Numbered from the stretch's first letter, positions 35,075-46,605 are shown. The stretch: DNA of 64,000 nucleotides from Linyphia triangularis (GCA_963978545.1 OZ021723.1:95276002-95340001); one strand, 5' to 3'. The notes: generated from the letters alone by a model not told the origin. Numbers and translations: made by a program.

Positions 35075-36030
35075 TTGATCTTGATTTTTAAGATTGGTTA
35101 AATTATCATGCTGTGCATGACTATTAGGGTGATTCAAAACTATATAGGGAAAATTTTTTGCTTACCAAGAGATCAGGACACCCCCTCATTTCTTTACATC
35201 TACCCATACAAATGTTCTAGCAAAATTTCAGAATCCAATTCCAATTAAAAGATGCCGCTCAATGAACAGTAAAATTTCGCATTTTGAGCGTTTTTAGGTG
35301 TTTGTAATGGATTTGCTAATTAGTATAATAAAAAGCAATTTTCGTAGAGAAAGGTTTTATTTATACCATACTTAAAAAATGTTAAATAAGTTAGTAAAAG
35401 TTGGTAGCGTGAAATAATTAAACACAAGAGAGCTCCATCCCTGCTCACAAACGCTCGTTAATCTCCAGTACTACTCCATTAAACTTTTGAAATTCTGATA
35501 AAATTGTACCTATAAATTAGGCCGTATAAAATCCTTAAAAGCATTCAAAATAAGCTATTAGTACACCTAAATAGGAAATTACTAATTAGTGTAGTGTTAT
35601 GTAGATCAGTAGTGATTTTTATTTCATCATTTAACCAAGCATTACAGTACCACTTGGCTACATTTTTTGTAGGCCGAAAATGGTCGATCGGAAATTATGT
35701 GAATACCATAATATCATTTCAAATCATAGTATTCTCACTCAATAAAGAGTGGACTACTAATAGCTAATATAACTAGCGTCTAAGTTTCAGTTCTATTCAA
35801 AGTTTCTATATGTGCAGCTGTACTTAATGAACATTTTCAAACGACACTCAATCTCCTACCGCGAACAACATTTAATTGAAATCAATCGAATGGACAGTTA
35901 ATAACATCTAAAAAATATGGGTTAGGTATGGAAATTGAAGACAACATAAATCCTGTTGATGTTGCCATTCAGACTATCGAAACCCACTGTAATAGTAGAG
36001 ACATATTCGATAACTTAATATTGAAAAATT
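35075..36030. other. Unassigned AT-rich stretch
   Basis: Begins with TTAGGGTGATTCAAAAC near 35126, which resembles a mariner-type terminus, but no opposite end was found. No gene. Confidence 0.45.
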
Positions 36031-36031
36031 A

Positions 36032-36127
36032 CGTTATGTTTCAACATCTTTCGTTATGTTTCAACATCTTTCGTTATGTTTCAACATCTTTCGTTATCTT
36101 TCAACATCTTTCGTTATCTTTCAACAT
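36032..36127. repeat. 20-bp tandem array, about five units
   Basis: Units CGTTATGTTTCAACATCTTT begin at 36032, 36052, 36072, 36092 and 36112; the later ones carry ATCTTTC instead of ATGTTTC. The frame through the array stays open only by chance. Confidence 0.95.
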
Positions 36128-36234
36128 TTTTAGTAGCTCGCATCCTTTTATATTTCTTGAATTTTTTGTGTTATTCATATCTGCAATACTTTTGAATTTT
36201 TCTTTTTTGCTGTAATTCTGTGTGAAAATTTGGC

Positions 36235-37260
36235 CTAATCAACCAATTCAATTGAAAGACATCATATAAGCTTTTTCAAAACTTTTCCAGCTACAATTCC
36301 AACTTTAGAATCTATTATCTTATACTTTTTAACGTTTTCCACAAGTTCAGATCACCAGAAGAAGCTTCAGAAGCAAGTGGAGCTTCTATCCAAGTCATTA
36401 CTATACAAAAACTATTAGACTGTACAAACCACTGGAAGTGCACTTCTTTTCTCTTTTAGTTATATGGAAAACCTCTTGATTATCTCTGAATAGAAGGATT
36501 TAAAAACATATAGGAGTTTAGCCATCCACAGTGGGTGATGAATAGCACCTGCTGCTCTCCAAAGGATTTTCTCTAATGGATTGCCCAAAACGATTAATCT
36601 CAGATAGATAACTTTTTTATGATCATCTCTAATCCTCATAGATTTATCCATAGTTGAAGGAAGGCTACATTTGAAACTTTAAACTCTTTAGCGTCTTCTT
36701 TCAGTTCTAAATCCTGGAAATGTATTTGGGCAATTCCTTTTCAAACAGTTTTAAGTCTGTTAAAGATTGAAACTTCTGGGAAAATTATGGCCTATAGCAC
36801 AACTTAAATAACTGTACAAATAGCAGTTCTATGACATGGTGCTGGTAGGATAGCTACAATAGTTCACGGCCGATTTTTTCTCCAAATTAATGCATGCCTC
36901 TTATACACAACCAGAAGTTATACTCGAAGTATCAAAACTTTGTCCAAAATTAATTCTCAACTTGCCATTGCCTAGAATAAAAATAGTTTTTGAAATATAT
37001 TTCGCTGTTCTTCTACCACTCAACTTTGAGATACTAAGAAGTTATTCGAGACCATCTTCCGAAACATATGCAGGAAAACGATCAATCTTTCTTAATCCAA
37101 AAGATTTTGGCAGAAGTTTGCCGTCCCAATGAAGGGCTATAGCACAGTAAGATTTGAATTTACCCATTGTTTGAGTCAGCGTATTCTTTTCTAGCTTCTT
37201 TTCTTGATTTTCGACCCCTCTTCAAAAAGGTAAAAGGAATTGACTTCCTGTCACGATTTT
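36235..37260 (-). pseudogene. Decayed gene of an arthropod repeat-associated protein family
   Basis: Minus-strand translation from about 37200 reads LTQTMGKFKSYCAIALHWDG then KLLPKSFG..KIDRFPAYVS, then a stop. Further down come SFDTSSITSG, EACINLEKK and finally RDDHKKVIYLRLIVLGNPLE, AAGAIHHPLWMAKLLYVFKS. The last part, with shifts, resembles VDSKVG...L.YLS.ELVD. From memory this is an uncharacterised family common in arthropod and cnidarian genomes, with the pattern HWDGK.LP..., FDTTS.NTG, LACRHH and APGAMHHARWM.KA.Y. At least six stops and several frameshifts make it non-functional. I infer that the family is transposon-derived; the name is unknown to me and the assignment cannot be checked here. 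Confidence 0.7.
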
Positions 37261-37499
37261 CTATCCTTCCGGTTGAATTTTAATATATAATCACGTCGCG
37301 AGGAGGCGAGGAAATAGTACAGATCTATAGTATTCGTAATTTTGTCTGTGAATGAGGACATCAACTCAGACAGACATTGACAGGCAGATCAGACAGGCTT
37401 TGTTAAGCTTATTTTACTTCATTCCTGTAGAGGTAAAAAAAATAAAGTAGTATTTTTTGTAAAGAATATAAATCAGTAAATTTAAGGTCAAATACCCTT

Positions 37500-37500
37500 A

Positions 37501-37531
<31 letters not shown>
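37500..37531. repeat. (ATT)n microsatellite
   Basis: About ten ATT units. Confidence 0.95.
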
Positions 37532-37534
<3 letters not shown>

Positions 37535-38133
37535 TTTTTTTAAAATTAAGATGTAGAATTCTATTAGTCAATTTTCAAAGTTATTTAGGAGGTCAGACTC
37601 TTTGAACGAAATCCCTTTTCAGTATTGAGAAAAACATTTTATTTTTTTTTAATAATAATATTAAGGTACACAAAGCCTTGTCAGTAACCTATACTCTATA
37701 TTTGAGTATGTTTTAATTCAGCCAGCATTTGATAGTAGGTCATTGACGCCTTCGACCACAACTAAGCCTTATTCTCAAAAAAATTCCTAATCCAGAAGGG
37801 TTTCTATCTGAACTGTGTACCCGACAGTGTCAGTATTTAATCTTTAAAAACACTCCTACAATTAAAAATTCCATTCTAAATATCTATTCAAAAGAACTAT
37901 TCTCAATACCTCTTAATAAACTTAAGAGCACACAACCTATAAAGATTAACTTATAATACTAGGAAACTGCATCCCCTGCACGCTAATGCCATGGGGATTG
38001 CTCTGCAGAACAGGCAGACAAGCGACGTTATCGAGTGTACGACTTGAATGCTTCTCAATCAAATCGTCAGCTCGGTAACTATCACAAAATTCCAATTTAA
38101 CTACACTTGCAGATTGTTACTAAAATACATAGT
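37532..38133. other. Unassigned stretch
   Basis: The part 37965-38075 is less AT-rich (GGAAACTGCATCCCCTGCAC, CAGGCAGACAAGCGACG) and may be the end of an unrecognised repeat. No gene. Confidence 0.4.
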
Positions 38134-38146
38134 AACTGAAAACCGC

Positions 38147-38331
38147 TTGACGACCAAACGGTATAATGGTTAGCGTGCTAGCTTCTAGACCACGAGGTTG
38201 CGGGTTCGAGTCCCGTGTTTGGCATGGGTGTTTGTAAATGTATGTTGGCTTGTCTAATGACGAATGTTTCGTCCTCGTCATTATAGCCCTCGTGTTGCTG
38301 ACGGCGCCAGATGATCTGAAAACAACCAACC
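38147..38331 (+). mobile_element. tRNA-derived SINE (family I), copy 3
   Basis: 185 bp with a perfect 13-bp target-site duplication AACTGAAAACCGC at 38134-38146 and 38332-38344. Intact A-box region TATAATGGTTAGCGTGCTAG and B box GGTTCGAGTCC. The body ends GATGATCTGAAAACAACC with a short CAACC tail. One of the best-preserved copies. Confidence 0.95.
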
Positions 38332-38959
38332 AACTGAAAACCGCCCGTTAATGAAAGCATTGTGACGTCACGATGGCTATGCTAGTTTGTAATTATTCGT
38401 ATTTGGTATAAAAGTTAAAAAATTTCAATTCAAAGCACGAATATATTTGTAAAATACGAGTCTTATATTTTGATAGTTAAACGTCTAAGACAACTTTTAA
38501 CAGGAACGATTTAGAATAAGAACGGTTTAAATAATACGTACCTCTAAATTGGATCCTTGTCTTATTTGTCATGGTTTGAAAATATGTTAGTAAAAAAAAA
38601 ATTTGTCTAAAGGTGTGGTGTGTTTGTTCAAAAGCAAGCAGCAAGTGTTGCAATTCGATGCAACCTCACTCATAATTTCGCTCTTCATAAGGTCCATAAA
38701 AAAAATTGGAAATTTTCGATTAATAAGAAATTCCATAATGATGCCACACTTTTGATAAAATACTACTTAAAATTAGGGATGGAACAGATGTGAGTTTTGC
38801 CGGATACCGGATTTCGGATATCCGGGGTACCATGTCTACCGGATACGGATATCCGAAACGGATTTCACCGGATATCCGGCCGGATATTCGGTCTATATAC
38901 TAAAAACGATAGTTATACGAAAAAAATGGTCATGATATGAAGTATCAAGTAAATTATAA

Positions 38960-39220
38960 TTAGTGGTTAGCGCACCGCACTGCATGCCACAGGTCCATGG
39001 TTTGATTCGCGGACTAGGCAAGGTTGACTTAGCTGTTTATACCTGAAAGAAATGAACTGAGGAGGACCATGCATGCTTGGGAACTAAACACTGGGGTTCG
39101 GCGTCAGAATGACCATCTGACCGGAACATCTGCTATGCGACACACAAATGCCACAGTCAAGAAAGCTGAGCTGGGCCCAGCAGGCCTTGGTCCACACGGG
39201 CTGTAGCGCCACTGAGTTAA
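38960..39220 (+). mobile_element. tRNA-derived SINE (family II)
   Basis: About 260 bp, clearly less AT-rich than its host element. A box around TGGTTAGCGCACCGCACTGC (38964) and B box GGTTTGATTCG (38999-39009). A CpG-bearing body contains GGAGGACCATGCATGCTTGG, GGGGTTCGGCGTCAG, GCTGAGCTGGGCCCAGCAGG and CACACGGGCTGTAGCGCCAC. It ends in GAGTTAATTTTTTTT. It shares no body sequence with family I. No convincing target-site duplication was seen, so the edges are approximate. Confidence 0.75.
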
Positions 39221-40399
39221 TTTTTTTTATTTAAACTTTAGTTGATGAAACGATGTTTTAGTGATGCCAATATTTACAATTGCTGAACAATTTTGAAACT
39301 TCATCACCATTTTGTTTGTGTGTTACTTAAAATTGTACCAAACATTCTGCAATGTGATGAAAATATTTCAGAAATATGTTTGTAAATTGTTACTCAACTT
39401 CTTCTTACCTTGTATCATGTAATGTAAACATAAGATAATCTTCCTCAAGTCTGCATAAATATCCTATATTGCTTTTACCCGAAAAACACACAGCAATTGT
39501 ACTGAAGTCAAAATAATAAAACAATGGAATTCCATTAACTAATGATATTTATTTCTAGTTTATTAAGACAAATGTGTTAAAAAATACTTAATAAAACTGA
39601 CAACAAATTTAATAAGATTTTTTTTTTTTAAATTTGATTAAACTATATGCAATACTTTCAACAATATCGATCTGTTTTGGAACAGATGTAGTATAGAACG
39701 TTCTGCAATTTGTTTTTTATCAAGCAATCAGAATTTTTTTTTAAAATTAATATTTAAGTAATGGCAAAATTAAGTTAAAGTATAAATATTAAAATATAAC
39801 TTAAAATCAAACATGGTGCAAGAAAAAAAAAATCTTCCAAACAGAAGTTTTCCTAGGAAATGACCTATTCAACATCTATACCTTTTTTCTGCCCTTTTGG
39901 TGCAAATGCACTATAGAATTGACGACATTTTGGAATATTTGATTAATGCCAATAAATAAGAGCCAGTGGCTTGTTTGAATAAAATTTCAACACGAGGAGT
40001 CTCGTGTAACACTAAAAAGGAGTCTCGTGTAACATTCACAACACTAAAAAGATAACAAAACCGATTTACAAATTAAAAAAAAAAATAACAGCTTCTTAAA
40101 ATAATTTGGCATTCATCGACAGCAACATAAATCTGTAACATTTTATAAAGACTAAGTAAAATATACCAAAATTCAAAAGGAACACCAATTAAAATGCAAC
40201 GTGACGATTCAAAGTGAATAAAGGAATAGTATTTAAAGTGGTATCCAATCAGCATACTTCACTTTCAAAGTTTTTTAGATTCGAAGTATAAATTATTTAA
40301 TGAAACGGAAAATGTCAATGAAATGAAAAATATCACTCACACATGAAATGAAAGTTCTTCACTGGGCATATCTATTTGGAATGAGAAAAAGTGATATTT

Positions 40400-40615
40400 T
40401 CATTCCCTGTATTTCATGTTCTGCATTATAAACAATAACTTTTCAGCACTCTTAGGGGCTAATCGGTTTCGGTTATCAGTGTATATTCGCTTTGCTCCAC
40501 TGCGCACAATATATTTTTTAAACGATTCTGTGGAGCAAGTAACACATAGGGTTTTGCTTTCGTCATTTCCATTAATTTTAAAATACTTCCAAATGGGTGA
40601 TTTTAAATGAGCCAT
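40400..40615 (-). pseudogene. Remnant hAT transposase: BED finger fused to hAT C-terminal motif
   Basis: 71-codon open frame. Residues 1-30 (MAHLKSPIWKYFKINGND...TLCVTC) follow the start of a BED zinc finger: S.IW.YF then the C..C pair. The two histidines are missing. Residues about 37-69 (RSGAKRIYTDNRNRLAPKSA, EKLLFIMQN) match the hAT C-terminal dimerisation end (I....RNRL.P...EKLLF...N). The whole catalytic RNase H-like core of some 500 residues is absent, so an internal deletion joined both ends of the gene and happened to keep a frame. The product, if made, would have neither a complete finger nor a catalytic site. Confidence 0.75.
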
Positions 40616-41565
40616 TATTAAAAATTATAAATTGGATTGTAATTGGAGAAAACTATGATTCAAGACATTCTAGAGAGCTAAATATAATTCCACATTGTGG
40701 CGCTGCGTTAAAGACCTAAAAATTACAATACTTCATTTTACGTCAGAAAAAATAATACCAGCTTTCAACTTCTGTAAATGAAAAATCAGAAATTAGACCA
40801 TACCATTCACAGGCATAAAGGGGTAGGGTATTATCGTCCATATGAACAAAAAAAAAAGCATTGAGGAGTGCGCATTGGCTATTTATTGCTTTTTACTCGC
40901 TAGCAAATGTCAGAAAAAAAGGAGGAAGTGAGAATAACTAAAACTGTTAACAACTCTTTCCATAACAACAACTTATGTTATGGAAAAAAAGTACTATTTA
41001 TCAGTATTCCGGTTCGTTGTTTACTGAGAAGCATTCAAATATAACATCTGGAATTAATCAAATCATAAACTTGGAATGAAAAGAACATAATGCAAAACAC
41101 GTATGAAGGATGTGTATTTAAAAAGATTGGAGGAATGGTTTATGCTTATCAACTCGGCGCCAATAATACGGGCCTCTTTCTGTGAATTGAAACTATAAAT
41201 GCACCTGCATCTTCTAGCTCATCTCTGAAGTTAGGGATATGCGAAAGCATAGTTCTCACGAAGGAACTTTTTCGTTTTCTAACTTGACTGCAATTTATGT
41301 CCAAAAAGAAAAAATAAAAGAAATTAGAAAAAAAAAAGTGTAGGATGCGGTGTCCCCTTTGTCCGAAAAAGATAATTATTTTTTGCAAAAAATTATTTCT
41401 TGTGGATACCTGGTGGCCGGATATATAGCCGGATATCCGAATGAAATTATCGGATGTCCGGTATTTCAAATCGGATATCCGACGGAGTTTCGGATATTGA
41501 AAAATCAGCCGGATATGCCGGATATCGGATATTTGCCGGATATCCGTTCCATCCCTACTTAAAAT

Positions 41566-42130
41566 GCTACTCCTAAACGTTTATGTGAAAATGAGGATTT
41601 TAAATGGCCACGTTACAGCAACTCTAGAGGATTTTTCATAAATCAAATCTCACCTATAAAAACATCTCGTAACTTTATGAGTAGTCATAAATCCTTATGA
41701 GTTTTCAGTGAAGTAGTCCTCATACTATTATAATCTTCATACTACCATGGTATTCAAAATATCGCATCTGCCTCTCTTGGTAGAAGAAAAAGACAAAGTA
41801 AAAAACACTGTTTTAGCCAAATTAAATAAGTTATTTTTGTGTCACTATTTTAACAATCAATCAGAGCTCCGATTTTTTTAAATCGAATCTTTATAACCTA
41901 TGTCGTGGTATAGTTTATTAAAAGAAATTAATCTTATTTCGATATTTTTCTGATGATGATCAAAAATAAACTCAAGATCGAAACCAACTTAAGATCTCAA
42001 AAACAAACCTTAAGATTGAATTCTCTGAAATTTAGTTACTTATTAACTCCAAAACTACATAAAAAATTATATTAAAAAAAAATTACTTGAGTGATTTACT
42101 AAGACCTCTTGCCTGCAAAATATTAGTTTT
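41566..42130. other. AT-rich stretch between hAT and SINE copy 4
   Basis: No gene or repeat boundary recognised. Confidence 0.6.
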
Positions 42131-42143
42131 CTACAATGATTAG

Positions 42144-42325
42144 TGCCGTTCAAACGGTATAGTGGTTAGCGTGCTAGCTTCCAGACGGCGAAATTGCGGG
42201 TTCGTGACCCGTGTAAGGCATGGGTGTTTGTAAATGTATGTTGGCTTGTCAAATGACGAAAGTTTCAGCGCATTATAGCCCTCGTGTTGCTGACGGCGCC
42301 AGATAATCTGAAAACAACTAACCAA
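42144..42325 (+). mobile_element. tRNA-derived SINE (family I), copy 4
   Basis: 182 bp flanked by CTACAATGATTAG (42131-42143) and CTACAACGATTAG (42326-42338), 12 of 13 matching. The A-box region TATAGTGGTTAGCGTGCTAG is intact. The B box is altered to GGTTCGTGACC by a small rearrangement, so internal-promoter activity is probably lost. The body ends AATCTGAAAACAACTAACCA. Confidence 0.93.
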
Positions 42326-42830
42326 CTACAACGATTAGTTTTCTTTGGAGAGGTCAGCGGATGCAAAAAAAAAAAAAAAATCATTTTTTTGACAAATAAT
42401 AACTTAAAAACAAACATCTCTAAAAAATTTCTCACTAGCAGATTTCCCATAGATTTTTTTACAAATATGCAAAATTTCATATTTCTAAATCTAATAATTT
42501 TTGTGGTGTGAGGCACAAAAGTGCTCATGATAAAGAAAATTCTACAACAGAGGTGATTTTTTTTGAATCCATACTTTTCTTTAAAAATAAATTGAGATTT
42601 TCTCTATTTAGAAATAGATTTCGGAACAACATTACGTTTCGATGTTGTCGAGGGGTTTTCTGGAATATACGATTTCGGCCTAACTATTTCTGTAACTATT
42701 CCCTCGTGCACTCACTTGTAACACTCCCCTAATGGTTTTAAATGTTATTTCGTGTATTTTTAAAAATTAATTTCTAAAAGAGCTTAAATAAACCTAAGTG
42801 GTAGTAATTTTTTTGTGAAAAACCTCTATA
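42326..42830. other. Unassigned stretch with a TAGGGGAG-like repeat edge
   Basis: The reverse complement of 42713-42732 reads TTAGGGGAGTGTTACAAG, resembling the repeat edge at 16003. Two overlapping frames at 42284-42511 and 42508-42732 have no recognisable domain. No gene. Confidence 0.4.
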
Positions 42831-43620
42831 ATAATAAAACAAGTGGGAGCTATATGTGTGTCTGTAGATCTATTGAAAACTACTTAAAATAAGCGTAGAG
42901 GTCGGAAATTTTCCAAATAAGTAGTTTTAGCCTTCTAATTGTACCTCTGACTTACAGAATGTTAAAATTTGAATTAGTTCTTTTTAATTATTAATATTAT
43001 TATTTGCAAAGTGACTTCAAATAGCGGTACAGCTCTGAAATGTTCAACAAAAGTAATTTTAGAATTCTAAATGACTTTTAAAAAACAGATTGTTAAAATT
43101 TTAATCAGTTACTTTTTAAATTATTATATTTTTTTTTAAACAACTTCTATTGGTTGTGGAGCTTTGAAATTTTCAATATAAGTAGTTTTAGCCTTTTAGT
43201 TGGTCTTTTGAAAAATAGAACGTTACAATTTTGTTTAGTAATTTGAAATTAATTTTTTTTAACTAATTAGCTAATATTTTACAAAACGATTTCTAATAGG
43301 GCTACAGCTCTGAAATTTTCAACATAAGTAGTTTCAGCCATCTAATTGGACTTTTGAAAAAACAGAAATTTAAAATTTTGATTAAGTTATTTAATTATTT
43401 TTTTTTAAATTAATTTATAAATATTTTACAAAACAATTTCTAATCGATCAAAAGTTATGAAATTTTCGACATAAATAGTTTAGCATTCTAATTGGATTTT
43501 TAACAAACAGAATGTTAAAATATTAATTCGTTTTCAAATTATTTTTTTTAATTTATATTTTCACAGTAGTTTTGGGTTTCTAATTTTGCTTATCAGAAAC
43601 ACATGTTAAAATATTCTCAG
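42831..43620 (+). repeat. Family C tandem array, copy 1 (about 135-bp units)
   Basis: Starts ATAATAAAACAAGTGGGAGC with TATGTGTGTCTGTAGATC. About five diverged units follow, with the core CTGAAATTTTCAACATAAGT then AGTTTTAGCCTTCTAATTGG, at about 42902, 43034, 43163, 43309 and 43456. Each unit also carries ACAGAATGTTAAAATTTTNA and ACAAAACGATTTCTAAT. No coding. Confidence 0.9.
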
Positions 43621-45401
43621 AAGGGTGTTGTATTATTGTGTTAACGGGGAATTTGTTTTTGTTTTTCGACAGGGTAGTTGGTTCTAATATTAAGGGTTTA
43701 CGTAGCAGTTAATTTTTAGTGAGTGAAACGAGCTTATGTTTATTCGGCAATGAAGCTTTCAGCGAGCGAAGCGAGCCCTTGCTTGCATAGCAATGAGTAA
43801 AGTAAGCCTGTGCATTCGTGAAGAGAAAAAAGCTGAAACCTATACAAGCAGAGATTTAAAATACAAATACAATTTATACAAATGATTTAAAATTGTATTC
43901 CACTAAACTTCATGTATAAAGATATTTCTGAATATTTTCCATATTTTCAAATACTATAAGTATTTGTCCCATAAATCAAGCTTATATAATCGCTTTTCGA
44001 ATTAAAAGTATGGAATGATCATTAGATTGGATCATATTTTACTGAATTAGAAGTTCGTTGAACTTAAGTTTAATTATGAAATATGAAAATTAAAGAACAT
44101 TGCAAAAATTACTAACTCCCATAAAACCGTTACCGTAAAATTATTACGGTTCAATGTGACTTGCACTGATCAGGCGTACTTACGTGTGAGGTTTAAAGAG
44201 TTCCAATTTCAACTTGGCATAATAACCTTTTAGGTAATTATTTAGTGTATTGACACTGGAAAATGTAATATGATATGACAAATGAAAGGTATTGTTAAGA
44301 CAAATTCTCTAACCTAAGTCCATCCGGGAGTTGCTTAAGTAAAAGAAATGGCAACTAGAAATTAATTTGTCCATCTTTAAGCCAATGCTATAGTCATTAA
44401 TCAGCTTAAAGTCCCCTTAATATCAGTAAGAATTTAACCTGATCACCTAATCTAACTCTAATCTCTCTAATCACAAAATTTAACCGGAAGGCCCAAAAAT
44501 CCGTCCAAAAGAGTGCTCTTCGGATTTGTACATCATGATTACAAATACAAATATAGAATTACATCTGGGAATATTCAGTAAGAAGTTTGCTTTCTAAGTT
44601 TGCCACCAAATTATCTAACAAGTTATGAACCTCAACAGAGGCAGATTTTAATCATTAACTGTCATCAAGTTAAAACGCTTAGTGTCTGGATTAAATGCAT
44701 AACAATAGAAGTCTATGTTGAAACTGCATAAGTAACTGTCACAATCCATCTTTTTTCTTTATCTTTATAAAATTTAAATTTGTACCATATTATTTTCCAA
44801 AACTTTAGTATTAGCTATCATTTAATTGTTGTGATTGAATATAAGCTATCATTTAATCATTTAATTAATTGGTTAGTTAATAACGGTTACACTGCCCAGA
44901 CACGACTTTGCTGTCTGTTTAGGGTTGAAAATGTAATGGGGATAAAGTTACCACGATATGACAAGTAAGTTAACTCATCAAGATTTTTTTTAGACTAAAA
45001 AAAAAAATCAATGAAAAGAACAATTATGCCATAAATTGAATCTACTATCACTTCGTCAAATTTAGACATTGTTGTTTCTTTTCAAAATCCATTGAAATTT
45101 TATATTTCAATGGAGTCTGACAATTCTAATTTAAATTCAATGGCAATCCTGACATAAAAAAGCTCTATTTGTCAGTTTGTCTGGAACCTTCGAAGACAAA
45201 AATGCAAACCTTTCAAACACATGAGATATATTGTATGCAAGGCATCAAGGAGATTGATTCATATACTAAAAATCCAAACTAAAATTACGGCCGGAAATAC
45301 CGGAAATCAATTTTCAATTTCTTAACACAAAATTTTAAATCGACATAAATCAGATCTACAAACCTAAGCCTAAGACCTATTAAACCTATTAACAGTATTA
45401 C
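43621..45401. other. Stretch following array C1; GCGAAGCGAGC motif, otherwise unassigned
   Basis: At 43717-43790 there are repeats of GTGAAACGAGC and AGCGAGCGAAGCGAGC, then GAGTAAAGTAAGCC. They may belong to the array element's 3' part. The remainder (43830-45401) is AT-rich with no gene recognised. The minus strand is open only in short frames. Confidence 0.45.
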
Positions 45402-45860
45402 CCAAGCAACACACTCATGTTGTTTCTATGTGGTTTTTTGGTGGATACGTTGAAAGTGAGAAAGGCACATTGTAACCACATTGTATCAATGTGCAATTCC
45501 AATGCATTTTTAAGGAAGCTGATATTTTATAACAGATATTAGCATAAATCAATTTATCTCGTATAGTTTTTAGGGGTTTTAATTATGTAGTACGAATAAA
45601 GTCAGAATTTCGTTTTCTTCACTTTTCTAATGTGATATCACAATGTTGTTTCAATGTGATATTTCAACCAGACATGAAACAAGTGTCTTCTTTGGTTTTT
45701 GGAAAACCCCAATCCTGTCCAAGAATCATATTAATTGAAAACTTTGGTAAAAGCAATTTATGAAAGCAAAAAAAAAAAATCCGTTTACTGAACGTGGTTT
45801 TATAATATTGCATCAACGTGATAATTCAACTATACTTCAACAATTCACCACTGATCCACG
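45402..45860 (+). repeat. Family E element, partial copy 1 (minisatellite-like)
   Basis: Begins CCCAAGCAACACACTCATGT, matching the reverse complement of the 62048 end (CCCAAGCAACGCAACC). It contains ACATTGTAACCACATTGTAT, CACAATGTTGTTTCAATGTG and related AACNTTGTTTCAANGTGG motifs. Less regular than the other two copies. Confidence 0.6.
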
Positions 45861-45867
45861 ATTTCCA

Positions 45868-45985
45868 TCATCCGACGCATGCGCAATACGCTTTTACCTT
45901 TCAGTGATGACGTAGCTAGCGTCACTTTTGAACTTGATTTGAAACTTGACGTTGTCTGTTGACAAATGGATTAATGCCTTTTCTG
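45868..45985 (+). promoter_or_regulatory. Possible promoter and first exon of an unseen gene
   Basis: In otherwise AT-rich sequence there is CGACGCATGCGCAATACGC (resembling an NRF-1-type palindrome) and GATGACGTAGCTAGCGTCAC (with TGACGT, a CRE-like core). About 60 bp later comes a consensus splice donor CTG|GTAAGT at 45985/45986. No ATG-initiated frame of note lies in the putative exon. This is signal-gazing without transcript support. Confidence 0.25.
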
Positions 45986-46459
45986 GTAAGTTTTCTTCAT
46001 TACATTATTAATTTGTACTCTATTATTTAGCGGTTTTCTAAATTAGATGTTTTTCTATTTATAAATGAAATTAGATAATGAATGATGTTCTTATCAGTGA
46101 GGTTTGTTGATTTTTGGGACACACGTGTGACATAAATAAACCTAAGGTTATATTTCACTTGTTTTGTATGAGCTATAAAACTGAATGGGCTGTCTTGTAA
46201 AAGTATGTTTTTCTAAAACGATTGATCACTGAGAATTAAACATGCTGTATAAATATTATTTCTATACTTGTTGAAAGAATTTTTGCGGTAATTAAATGAA
46301 CTGATTCAGTTAAAAAAAATCTCCACCGTAATAGGGATCGGGACAACAGACCAGTAATTTATTTCAGGTGGAATACAGATGTAGTATAAAACATGTCTTA
46401 ATGTTATATAATATAATTGAAAGTTATGTGATTTTCCACACCCGTAGTCTCTTTAACAT

Positions 46460-46605
46460 GTTCAATTCGATCACACATCTGGAAATTTGAAGAAAATTTG
46501 CTGTAAAATCAGGGAATTTTTAAAAATCTATCAGGAAATTTTTTAAAAATCTATCAGGGTATTATTAGAAAACTTTTTTTCCTGAATTTTGTGGCCACTG
46601 TGTAA
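46460..46605 (-). repeat. Interspersed repeat family D, copy 1
   Basis: Contains AAATCAGGGAATTTTTAAAA, AATCTATCAGGAAATTTTTT and CCTGAATTTTGTGGCCAC. The same phrases recur at 48395-48505 and, rearranged, at 48120-48262. Function and class unknown; strand arbitrary. Confidence 0.6.

Larger units (their letters stand above)
38774..41557 (-). mobile_element. hAT transposon with complete ends but internally deleted transposase
   Basis: 2784-bp element. Perfect 8-bp target-site duplication CTTAAAAT (38766-38773, 41558-41565) and perfect 12-bp terminal inverted repeats TAGGGATGGAAC. Clusters of GGATATCCG-type motifs fill the first 130 bp and last 160 bp, as expected for subterminal transposase-binding repeats. 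An 8-bp duplication is diagnostic of hAT (or P/Kolobok-like groups), and the BED-hATC remnant at 40400-40615 settles it as hAT. A second-type SINE sits inside at 38960-39220. It cannot move on its own. Confidence 0.95.

Noticed and set aside
35126..35145. Mariner-type start TTAGGGTGATTCAAAAC
   Set aside because: No inverted partner was found downstream.
38120..38360. Minus-strand frames of 60-69 codons (TRDSNPQPRGLEA, TGLEPATSW)
   Set aside because: Antisense to SINE copy 3.
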